The notes beneath the pieces are model-generated. The model made no database searches, had not been told where the DNA came from, and saw nothing but the letters and a program-made list of their open reading frames with translations. This document shows, in pieces, positions 25,501-37,500 of a stretch of 64,000 nt of DNA. The position numbers were made by a program, and so were the translations under genes. The stretch comes from Taeniopygia guttata (Eukaryota; Chordata; Aves; Passeriformes; Estrildidae): assembly GCF_048771995.1 (NCBI RefSeq), contig NC_133030.1, forward strand, positions 56,576,001 to 56,640,000. Reading direction: 5' to 3'. Every line of letters begins with the position of its first letter. Positions within the stretch are counted from its first letter, which is position 1.

Positions 25501-28500
25501 TACCTTCATTGGTAGAACTTACTTTTAAGTCAACCTGTTGAACACTCCCCTCTGAGGGAGTCAAAGATGCATCAATCTTTCCTGAGCTGACTGTTATTTC
25601 AGTTTCAGAGGCTTCAGTTTCTACTCTGGAAAAGTTCAGAGTGTGGACTGTAGTGTCAGCCAGATTTATGCTGATTTGTGCCCCTTCTTTAATCCCTTCA
25701 GGATGACTTTTTTCTATATCATGTATCTTAATTGAATCATCACCCTCTATTTCTCTTTTAGGAAGAGTAGCATCAGCTTCAACTCTTGGTGAATGAGACT
25801 GAGATTTTGGAACCTTGATCTTGGAGAGTGAAATTTTAGGCATGACAAATTGAGGCTTTTTAACGGGGCTTTTTTGTTCAACTTTTCCTGCAGATATTTC
25901 CATATCAAGGTCTGGCCCACTACCTTGATCATCAATTGTAGTATCTTTTACTTCTGTGTCTATTCTGCTTGACATGACAGCAAGTTTTTGGTCTTCCAAA
26001 TTTGCTCCAGAATCAGATTTAACGCTTGCTTCCTTCTTTGGTGACCAACTGAAGGATGGAAGTTTGAATTTGGGCATTTTAAAATGTCCTTCTTTCTCTT
26101 CTCCATCTCCATCTTGCTTTATTTCCCCTTTGATCTTTACTGCTGCATCTGAGTCCTGAATATCACTGTCTGTTTTTCGAATAGGAATGTCAGCTGATGG
26201 GAGGTGAACATCAGCCTCTGATGTCTTACTGTCAGTTTTGGTAATTTTGGCTTCAGGGCTGTAAGTCCCCATTTCTGTGCCACATTCCACCTTCAAGTTG
26301 GGTGCTTCAATAGCTATGTCAGATATTTCTACTGTTGCTTTTAGTTGGGGAACCTTTACTTCTGATTTGGATTGGCCAACATCCTTTTCTGACCCTTTCC
26401 CTTTAGAAAGTGCAATTCCTACTTTTGGCATTTGGAATTTAGACATTTTTGTTTTCCCTTCAGAACCTTCAGCTTTTATCTCTACATCACCCACAGCAAT
26501 TTCACTTGATGTTCCTTCAACACTTATGTCAGGACTCTTCACCTCAAGAGAACCTTTAGGTATCATCTTAGTATCTGAGGTGGAGAGGCTGACATTAGCA
26601 GCAGCTGCTTTCAGTGTCAGCTCATCTCCTTCACAGGTAGGAACTTTGACCTCACCTGCAGACATGCTAATATCCATCTCTATTTTGGGAGCTTTGCCTT
26701 CTGGTTTGGAAAATTCCAAAGTTGGGACTGTAACTTTAGGCACTTTTATGCCCAGTTCTGCCCCTTCTCCACTACTTCCCTTCTCAGATTTCAGAACAGA
26801 AACACCTTCTATTTCTTGTTTGGGTCCAGAAACATCAGTTTCCAGTACAGGCAGAGAGACCTGCACTTTCTGACCCTTAATTTTAGGGAATGAGATCTTT
26901 GGCATGGTAAATTGAGACTTCTTGGTTTTGGCCTTTTCACCATCTTTTTCTGTTGCATCGAATTCTGCATGAAGGTATTGATTCTCAGGAGTAGGAAAAG
27001 TTAATTCAGATCCCATGTCACCAGATAAGGTAGACAAAGTGGGTCCTTCCAGATGCTCCTCAACATGAGAAGGAGCAATAGCTTCTTTCTTTGGTGACCA
27101 CCGAAATGAAGGCAGTTTGAATTTTGATGATTTAAATTTGTTTTCTTTTTCCTCAGTATCCTTTTCTCCTGTAACTACTTCCTGTTCTGCCTTGCACTCC
27201 AAATCTGGGCCATGAATTTCTGTTTCTAAGTTTGGCAAGGTAACCTCCATGGATGAGAGATTTGGATCCATTGCTGGTGCATCCAGAACAACTTCAAGTG
27301 AAGGCTTATGCAACTTTACACCAAGTTGGGCATCAGAGATATGAGCTGGTTTTTCAATATCAGGATCAGTCATATCAGATGTTAACCTTCCCTTAGAAAT
27401 TTCAGATTCCATGCTGGAACAAATGTCACTTTCAGATGCTTTTCCCTTAGAACGAATTCTGAATTTAGGTTTTCGGAATTTAGGAATTTTAACTGTGACC
27501 TCTGTGTCAGCCAAAGGTATTTCAGCAGATGTGGTTTTGCCCTCTAGCTTAATACTTCCTTGCTCCTCAGAACCATCTTCACATAAAATTTCAAAATCTG
27601 AAAAATTTTCATCAGCAAGAGATGCTATTTTTGATTCTGATTCTGTTGAATTAATTTGGTATTTAGTAAGAGTAATATCCCCCTTTTGTAATGAGGACTC
27701 CAGATCAATTTTAGATGAAGTCACATCAGATTTTTTAGAGAAACCAATGCTAGGAATTCTGAATTTGGTACTTTTAGATACACTCTCTACCTTAATGTCA
27801 GGAAAAGGTTTAGGTTCAATACTTTCGGAAGGAACAGAAGTTTCCTCTGTTAAAGAATAACAAAGAGTTTCTGAAACAGAAACATCACATCCAGATTGGC
27901 TTTGTGCATGAGGTTTGAAACTTTTGGAAAGAGAAATTTTAGGCATTCTAAATACAGAAGTTTTAGATTTACTTAATTCTCCCTCTTTAAAAATAGAAGA
28001 ATCAAGGGAAACATCAGAACAGGGAACTTGGATCTCAGAGTCAGAAAACGTCATGTCCACATCAGCCATTCCTGATGGTACCGTCACTTGAGGCTCCTGG
28101 AGGCCGACATCCACTTCAGCGGCCACAGTGGCCTTGGCCTCTTTGCTGCTGGACCAGCCAAAGGAAGGCATGCCGAACTTGGGCATCTTGAACTTGCCCT
28201 CCTTGGCCTTGCTGGCCTCCTTCTCTGGGCCTTTGGCTTCTCCTTCAAGGCTAAGGGTGGCCTCAGGTGCCTGCAGGTCAACGCTGGCCTGTGGAAGGGT
28301 GATGTCATCGGAAGGCAGGCTGATGTCCACCTTGGGAGCTTTGATGTCAGCTTTGGGCATTTTGAGGGAGGGCTTCTCCAGATTCAAGCCGCTGCCCTCC
28401 CCTGAAGCCGTCACTGGGGTGGATGGGAGGTCGACCTCTGCTCTGGGCAAACTGACCTCGGCTGTGGGACCCTCGGCCTTGGGGGAGGACGCTGTGAATT

Positions 28501-31500
28501 TGGGCTTGTCAAACTTGGGCATCTTGAGCTTGCCTTTCAGACCTGAGCCTTCCAGCTCGAGCTTGCCTTCAGCTGAGGGTGCATTGAGGTCTATGTCAGA
28601 TGTCTGGATATCGAGGGAGCCTTCGACAGAGGGCAATGTAATGTCAGGGGCCGTGATCGTGATGTCGGTGTCAGCAGCCTTGAGCTCAGCCTGTGGGAGG
28701 CTGACGTCTGTATCTAGTTTCGGAGATTTGATGGTGGGCTTGGCAAAGACCACGCTGGGCACCTTGACTTTGGGCATGTGTATTTTCATGCCGCTACCCT
28801 CAGCTTTGCCAGCGGCCATCTCCAGGCTGGCTTCGGCCTCGGAGCCCTGCAGGGCGACTTCGCCCTCCTGGCCTTTGGGCAGCGACACCTCGGCCTTGGG
28901 CAGGCTGACCTGTGCTTGGGGAGCTTTGACTTTGGGCAGCTTGACGCTGGGCGTCTTAACATCAGGCATCTTGAATCGGCCTTTCTCACTCTCTGCTGCA
29001 ACTGTGGCCATCTCGACAGTCACCTCCACACTGGGCGCTTGGATATCGGCTGTGGGCAGGGTCACCTCCACTTCGGTGGCTCCTGAGGGCACCGTCACTT
29101 GAGGCTCCTGGAGGCTGACATCCACTCCAGCAGCCACAGTGCCCTTGGTGTCCCTGCTGCTGGACCAGCCAAAGGAAGGCATGCCAAACTTGGGCATCTT
29201 GAACTTGCCCTCCTTGGCCTTGCCGGCCTCCTTCTCTGGGACTTTGGCTTCTCCTTCAAGGCTAAGGGTGGCCTCAGGTGCCTGCAGGTCGACGCTGGCC
29301 TGTGGAAGGGTAATGTCGATGGAGGGCAGGCTGATGTCCACCTTGGGAGCTTTGATGTCAGCTTTGGGCATTTTGAGGGAGGACTTCTCCAGATTGAAGC
29401 CGCTGCCATCCGCTGAGGCTGTCATAGTGGTGGAGGGGAGGTCGACCTCTGCACTGGGCAAACTGACCTCGGCTGTGGGACCCTCAGCCTTGGGGGAGGA
29501 CGCTGTGAATTTGGGCTTGTCAAACTTGGGCATCTTGAGCTTGCCTTTCAGACCTGAGCCTTCCAGTTCGAGCTTGCCTTCACCTGAGGGCTCTTTGAGG
29601 CCTATGTCAGATGTCTGGATATCGAGGGAGCCTTCGACAGACGGCAATGTAATATCAGGGGCCGTGATGGTGATGTCGGTGTCAGCCGCCTTGAGCTCAG
29701 CCTGTGGGAGGCTGACATCTGTATCTAGTTTGGGAGATTTGATGGTGGGCTTGGCAAAGACCACGCTGGGCACCTTGACTTTGGGCATGTGTATTTTCAT
29801 GCTACTGCCCTCAGCTTTGCCAGCGGCCACCTCCGGGCTGGCTTCAGCCTTGGGGCCCTGCAGGGTGACTTCACCCTCCTGGCCTTTGGGCAGAGAAACC
29901 TCAGCCTGTGGCAGGCTGACCTGTGCTTGGGGAGCTTTGACTTTGGGCAGCTTGATGCTGGGCATCTTGACATCAGGCATCTTGAATCGGCTTTTCTCAC
30001 CCTCTGCTGCAACTGTGGCTGACTCGACGGTCACCTCCACACTGGGCGCTTGGATATCGGCTGTGGGCAGGCTCACCTCCACTTCGGTGGCTCCTGAGGG
30101 CACCGTCACTTGAGGCTCCTGGAGGCTGATTTCCATCTCACCGGCTACAGTGCCCTTGGTGTCCCTGCTGCTGGACCAGCCAAAGGAAGGCATGCCGAAC
30201 TTGGGCATCTTGAACTTGCCCTCCTTGGCCTTGCCAGCCTCCTTCTCTGGGACTTTGACTTCTCCTTCAAGGCTAAGGGTGGCCACAGGTGCCTGCAGGT
30301 CGATGCTGGCCTGTGGAAGGGTAATGTCAGGGGAGGGCAGGCTGATGTCCACCTTGGGAGCTTTGATGTCAGCTTTGGGCATCTTGATGGAGGGCTTCTC
30401 CAGATTCAAGCCGCTGCCATCCACTGTGGCTGTTACGGTGGTAGAGGGAAGGTCGACCTCTGCGCTGGGCAAACTGACCTCGCCTGTGGGACCCTCGGCC
30501 TTGGGGGACGACGCTGTGAATTTGGGCTTGTCAAACTTGGGCATCTTGAGCTTGCCTTTCAGACCTGAGCCTTCCAGCTTGAGTTTTCCTTCACCTGAGG
30601 GCGTTTTGAGGTCTATGTCAGATGTCTGGATATCGAGGGAGCCTTCGACAGAGGGCAACGTAATGTCAGAGGCCGTGATGGTGATGTCGGTGTCAGCAGC
30701 CTTGATCTCAGCACTTGGGAGGCTGACATCTGTATCTAGTTTGGGAGATTTAATGGTTGGCTTGGATAAGACCACGCTGGGCACCTTGACTTTGGGCATG
30801 TGTATTTTCATGCTACTGCCCTCAGCTTTGCCAGCAGCCACCTCCAGACTGGCTTCGGCCTCGGGGCTCTGCAGGGCGACCTCTCCCTCTTGGCCTTTGG
30901 GCAGCGACACCTCGGCCTTGGGCAGGCTGACCTGTGCTTGGGGAGCTTTGACTTTGGGCAGCTTGATGCTGGGCGTCTTAACATCAGGCATCTTGAATCG
31001 GCCTTTCTCACCCTCTGCTGCAACTGTGGCCGTCTCGACAGTCACCTCCACACTGGGCGCTTGGATATCGGCTGTGGGCAGGGTCACCTCCACTTCGGTG
31101 GCTCCTGAGGGCATTGTCACTTGAGGCTCCTGGAGGCTGACATCCACTTCAGCAGCCACAGTGCCCTTGGTGTCCCTGCTGCTGGACCAGCCAAAGGAAG
31201 GCATGCCAAACTTGGGCATCTTGAACTTGCCCTCTTTGGCCTTGCCAGCCTCCTTCTCTGGGCCTTTCGCTTCTCCTTCACGGCTAAGGGTGGCCTCTGG
31301 CGCCTGCAGGTCGACGCTGGCCTGTGGAAGCGTGACGTCAACAGAAGGCAGGCTGATGTCCACCTTGGGAGCTTTGATGTCAGCTTTGGGCATCTTGATG
31401 GAGGACTTCTCCAGATTCAAGGCGCTTCCCTCCACTGCGGCCGTCACAGTGGTGGAGGGGAGGTCGATCTCTGCACTGGGCAAACTGACCTCGGCTGTGG

Positions 31501-34500
31501 GACCCTTGGCCTTGGGGGAGGACGCTGTGAATTTGGTCTTGTCAAACTTGGGCATCTTGAGCTTGCCTTTCAGACCTGAGCCTTCCAGCTCCAGCTTGAT
31601 TTCACCTGAGGGCTCTTTGAGGCCTATGTCAGATGTCTGGATATCGAGGGAGCCTTCGACAGACGGCAATGTAATATCAGGGGCCGTGATGGTGATGTCG
31701 GTGTCAGCCGCCTTGAGCTCAGCCTGTGGGAGGCTGACGTCTGCATCTAATTTGGGAGACTTGATGGTCGGCTTGGAGAAGACCACGCTGGGCACCTTGA
31801 CTTTGGGCATGTGTATTTTCATGCTGCCGCCCTCATCTTTGCCAGCGGCCACCTCCAGGCTGGCTTTGGCCTCGGGGCTCTGCAGGGCGACTTCACCCTC
31901 CTGGCCTTTAGGCACTGACACCCCGGCCTTGGGCAGGCTGACCTGTGCTTGGGGAGCTTTGACTTTGGGCAGCTTGACGCTGGGCATCTTAACATCAGGC
32001 ATCTTGAATCGGCCTTTCTCACCCTCTGCTGCAACTGTGGCAGACTCAACAGTCACCTCCACACTGGGCGCTTGGATATCGGCTGTGGGCAGGGTCACCT
32101 CCACTTCGGTGGCTCCTGAGGGCACCATCACTTGAGGCTCCGGGAGGCTGACATCCACTCCAGCAGCCACAGTGGCCTTGGTGTCCCTGCTGCTGGACCA
32201 GCCAAAGGAAGGCATGCCGAACTTGGGCATCTTGAACTTGCCCTCCTTGGCCTTGCCGGCCTCCTTCTCTGGGACTTTGGCTTCTCCTTCAAGGCTAAGG
32301 TTGGCCTCAGGTGCCTGCAGGTCGATGCTGGCCTGTGGAAGGGTAATGTCGATGGAGGGCAGGCTGATGTCCACCTTGGGAGCTTTGATGTCAGCTTTGG
32401 GCATTTTGAGGGAGGGCTTCTCCAGATTCAAGCCGCTGGCATCCGCTTTGGCTGTTACAGTGGTGGAGGGCAGGTCGACCTCTGCACTTGGCAAACTGAC
32501 CTCGGCTGTGGGACCCTTGGCCTTGGGGGAGGACGCTGTGAATTTGGGCTTGTCAAACTTGGGCATCGTGAGCTTGCCTTTCAGACCTGAGCCTTCCAGC
32601 TCGAGCTTTCCTTCTCCTGAGGGCACTTTGAGGTCTATGTTGGATGTCTGGATATCGAGGGAGCCTTCGACAGAGGGCAACGTAATGTCAGGGGCCGTGA
32701 TGGTGATGTCGGTGTCAGCAGCCTTGATCTCAGCACTTGGGAGGCTGACATCTGTATCTAGTTTGGGAGATTTAATGGTTGGCTTGGAAAAGACCAAGCT
32801 GGGCACCTTGACTTTCGGCATGTGTTTTTTCATGCCGCCACCCTCAGCTTTGCCAGCAGCCACCTCCAGGCTGGGTTTGGCCTCGGGGCTCTGCAGGGCG
32901 ACTTCGCCCTCCTGGCCTTTGGGCAGCGACACCTCGGCCTTGGGCAAGCTGACCTGTTCTTGGGGAGCTTTGACTTTGGGCAGCTTGACGCTGGGCGTCT
33001 TAACATCAGGCATCTTAACATCAGGCATCTTCAATCGGCCTTTCTCACCCTCTGCTGCAACTGTGGCCGTCTCGACGGTCATCTCCACACTGGGCGCTTG
33101 GATATCGGCTGTGGGCAGGGTCAGCTCCACTTCGGTGGCTCCTGAAGGCACCGTCACTTGAGGCTCCTGGATGCTGATGTCCACTTCAGCAGCCACAGTG
33201 TCCTTGGTGTCCCTGCTGCTGGACCAGCCAAAGGAAGGCATGCCGAACTTGGGCATCTTGAACTTGCCCTCCTTGGCCTTGCCAGCCTCCTTCTCTGGGC
33301 CTTTGGCTTCTCCTTCAAGGCTAAGGGTGGCCTCAGGTGCCTGCAGGTCGATCCTGGCCTGTGGAAGGGTGATGTCATCGGAAGGCAGGCTGATGTCCAC
33401 CTTGGGAGCTTTGATGTCAGCTTTGGGCATCTTGAGGGAGGGCTTCTCCAGCTTCAAGCCGCTGCCATCCGCCCCGGCCGTTACGGTGGTAGAGGGAAGG
33501 TCGACCTCTGCACTGGGCAAACTGACCTCGGCTGTGGGACCCTTGGCCTTGGGGGAGGACGCTGTGAATTTGGGCTTGTCAAACTTGGGCATCTTGAGCT
33601 TGCCTTTCAGACCTGAGCCTTCCAGCTCGAGCTTGATTTCACCTGAGGGCGCTTTGAGGTCTATGTCAGATGTCTGGATGTCAAGGGAGCCTTCGACAGA
33701 GGGCAATGTAATGTCAGGGGCCGTGATGGTGATGTCGGTGTCAGCAGCCTTGATCTCAGCCTGTGGGAGGCTGACGTCTGTATCTAGTTTGGGAGATTTG
33801 ATGGTGGGCTTGGCAAAGACCACGCTGGGCACCTTGACTTTGGGCATGTGTATTTTCATGCCGCCACCCTCAGCTTTGCCAGCGGCCACCTCCAGGCTGC
33901 CTTCGGCCTCGGGGCCCTGCTGGGCAACTTCACCCTCCTGGCCTTTGGGCAGCGACACCTCGGCCTTGGGCAGGCTGACCTGTGCTTGGGGAGCTTTGAC
34001 TTTGGGCAGCTTGACGCTGGGCATCTTGACATCAGGAATCTTGAATCGGCCTTTCTCACCCTCTGCTGCAACTGTGGCCGTCTCGACAGTCACCTCCACA
34101 CTGGGCGCTTGGATATCGGCTGTGGGCAGGCTCACCTCCACTTCGGTGGCTCCTGAGGGCATTGTCACTTGAGGCTCCTGGAGGCTGATGTCCACTTCAG
34201 CAGCCACAGTGCCCTTGGTGTCCCTGCTGCTGGACCAGCCAAAGGAAGGCATGCCGAACTTGGGCATCTTGAACTTGCCCTCCTTGGCCTTACCAGCCTC
34301 CTTCTCTGGGACTTTGGCTTCTCCTTCAAGGCTAAGGGTGGCCTCGGGCACCTGCACGTCAACGCTGGCCTGTGGAAGCGTGACGTCAACAGAAGGCAGG
34401 CTGATGTCCACCTTGGGAGCTTTGATGTCAGCTTTGGGCATCTTGAGGGAGGGCTTCTCCAGATTCAAGCCGCTGCCATCCGCTGTGGCTGTTACAGTGG

Positions 34501-37500
34501 TAGAGGGAAGGTCGACCTCTGCACTGGGCAAACTGACCTCGGCTGTGGGACCCTCGGCCTTGGGGGACGACGCTGTGAATTTGGGCTTGTCAAACTTGGG
34601 CATCTTGAGCTTGCCTTTCAGACCTGAGCCTTCCAGCTTGAGTTTTCCTTCACCTGAGGGCGCTTTGAGGTCTATGTCAGATGTCTGGATGTCGAGGGAG
34701 CCTTCGACAGAGGGCAACGTAATGTCAGGGGCCGTGACGGTGATGTCGGTGTCAGCAGCCTTGATCTCAGCACTTGGGAGGCTGACATCTGTATCTAGTT
34801 TGGGAGATTTAATGGTTGGCTTGGATAAGACCACGCTGGGCACCTTGACTTTGGGCATGTGTATTTTCATACTACTGCCCTCAGCTTTGCCAGCGGCCAC
34901 CTCCAGGCTGGCTTCGGCCTCGGGGCTCTGCAGGGCGACTTCACCCTCTTGGCCTTTAGGCAGCGACACCTCGGCCTTGGGCAGGCTGACCTGTGCCTGG
35001 GGAGCTTTGACTTTGGGCAGCTTGATGCTGGGCATCTTGACATCAGGCATCTTGAATTGGCCTTTCTCACCCTCTGCTGCAACTGTGGCCGTCTCGACAG
35101 TCACCTCCACACTGGGCGCTTGGATATCGGCTGTGGGCAGGCTCACCTCCACTTCGGTGGCTCCTGAGGGCACCGTCACTTGAGGCTCCTGGATGCTGAC
35201 ATCCACTTCAGCAGCCACAGTGTCCTTGGTGTCCCTGTTGCTTGACCAGCCAAAGGAAGGCATGCCGAACTTGGGCATCTTGAACTTGCCCTCCTTGGCC
35301 TTGCCAGCCTCCTTCTCTGGGCCTTTGGCTTCTCCTTCAAGGCTAAGGGTGGCCTCAGGTGCCTGCAGGTCGATGCTGGCCTTTGGAAGGGTAATGTCAG
35401 GGGAGGGCAGGCTGATGTCCACCTTGGGAGCTTTGATGTCAGCTTTGGGCATTTTGAGGGAGGGCTTCTCCAGATTCAAGCCGCTGCCATCCGCCCTGGC
35501 CGTTACGGTGGTAGAGGGAAGGTCGACCTCTGCGCTGGGCAAACTGACCTCGGCTGTGGGACCCTTGGCCTTGGGGGAGGACGCTGTGAATTTGGGCTTG
35601 TCAAACTTGGGCATCTTGAGCTTGCCTTTCAGACCTGAGCCTTCCAGCTTGAGTTTTCCTTCACCTGAGGGCACTTTGAGGTCTATGTCAGATGTCTGGA
35701 TATCGAGGGAGCCTTCGACAGAGGGCAACGTAATGTCAGGGGCCGTGATGGTGATGTCGGTGTCAGCAGCCTTTATCTCAGCCTGTGGGAGGCTGACATC
35801 TGTATCTAATTTGGGAGATTTAATGGTTGGCTTGGATAAGACCACACTGGGCACCTTGACTTTGGGCATGTGTATTTTCATGCCGCCACCCTCAGCTTTG
35901 CCAGCGGCCACCTCCAGGCTGGCTTCGGCCTCGGGGCCCTGCAGGGCAACTTCACCCTCCTGGCCTTTGGGCAGCGACACCTCGGCCTTGGGCAGGCTGA
36001 CCTGTGCTTGGGGAGCTTTGACTTTGGGCAGCTTGACGCTGGGCATCTTGACATCAGGAATCTTGAATCGGCCTTTCTCACCCTCTGCTGCAACTGTGGC
36101 CGTCTCGACAGTCACCTCCACACTGGGCGCTTGGATATCGGCTGTGGGCAGGCTCACCTCCACTTCGGTGGTTCCTGAGGGCATTGTCACTTGAGGCTCC
36201 TGGAGGCTGATGTCCACTTCAGCAGCCACAGTGCCCTTGGTGTCCCTGCTGCTGGACCAGCCAAAGGAAGGCATGCCGAACTTGGGCATCTTGAACTTGC
36301 CCTCCTTGGCCTTGCCGGCCTCCTTCTCTGGGACTTTGGCTTCTCCTTCAAGGCTAAGGGTGGCCTCGGGCACCTGCACGTCAACGCTGGCCTGTGGAAG
36401 CGTGACGTCAACAGAAGGCAGACTGATGTCCACCTTGGGAGCTTTGATGTCAGCTTTGGGCATTTTGAGGGAGGGCTTCTCCATATTCAAGCCGCTGCCA
36501 TCCGCTGTGGCTGTTACGGTGGTAGAGGGAAGGTCGACCTCTGCACTGGGCAAACTGACCTCGGCTGTGGGACCCTCGGCCTTGGGGGACGACGCTGTGA
36601 ATTTGGGCTTGTCAAACTTGGGCATCTTGAGCTTGCCTTTCAGACCTGAGCCTTCCAGCTCGAGCTTGATTTCACCTGAGGGCGCTTTAAAGTCTATGTC
36701 AGATGTCTGGATGTCGAGGGAGCCTTCGACAGAGGGCAACGTAATGTCAGGGGCCGTGATGGTGATGTCGGTGTCAGCAGCCTTGATCTCAGCACTTGGG
36801 AGGCTGACCTCTGTATCTAGTTTCGGAGATTTAATGGTTGGCTTGGATAAGACCACGCTGGGCACCTTGACTTTGGGCTTGTGTATTTTCATGCCGCCAC
36901 CCTCAGCCTTGCCAGCGGCCAATTCCAGGCTGGCTTCGGCCTCGGGGCCCTGCAGGGCGACTTCACCCTCCTGGCCTTTGGGCACCGACACCTCGGCCTT
37001 GGGCAGGCTGACCTGTGCTTGGGGAGCTTTGACTTTGGGCAGATTGATGCTGGGCATCTTAACATCAGGCATCTTGAATCGGCCTTTCTCACTCTCTGCT
37101 GCAACTGTGGCAGACTCGACAGTCACCTCCACACTGGGTGCTTGGATATCGGCTGTGGGCAGGCTCACCTCCACTTCGGTGGCTCCTGAGGGCACCATCA
37201 CTTGAGGCTCCTGGATGCTGATGTCCACTTCAGCAGCCACAGTGGCCTTGGTGTCCCTGCTGCTGGACCAGCCAAAGGAAGGCATGCCAAACTTGGGCAT
37301 CTTGAACTTGCCCTCCTTGGCCTTGCCGGCCTCCTTCTCTGGGCCTTTGGCTTCTCCTTCAAGGCTAAGGGTGGCCTCAGGTGCCTGCAGGTCGATGCTG
37401 GCCTGTGGAAGGGTGATGTCGATGGAGGGCAGGCTGATGTCCACCTTGGGAGCTTTGATGTCAGCTTTGGGCATTTTGAGGGAGGGCTTCTCCAGATTCA

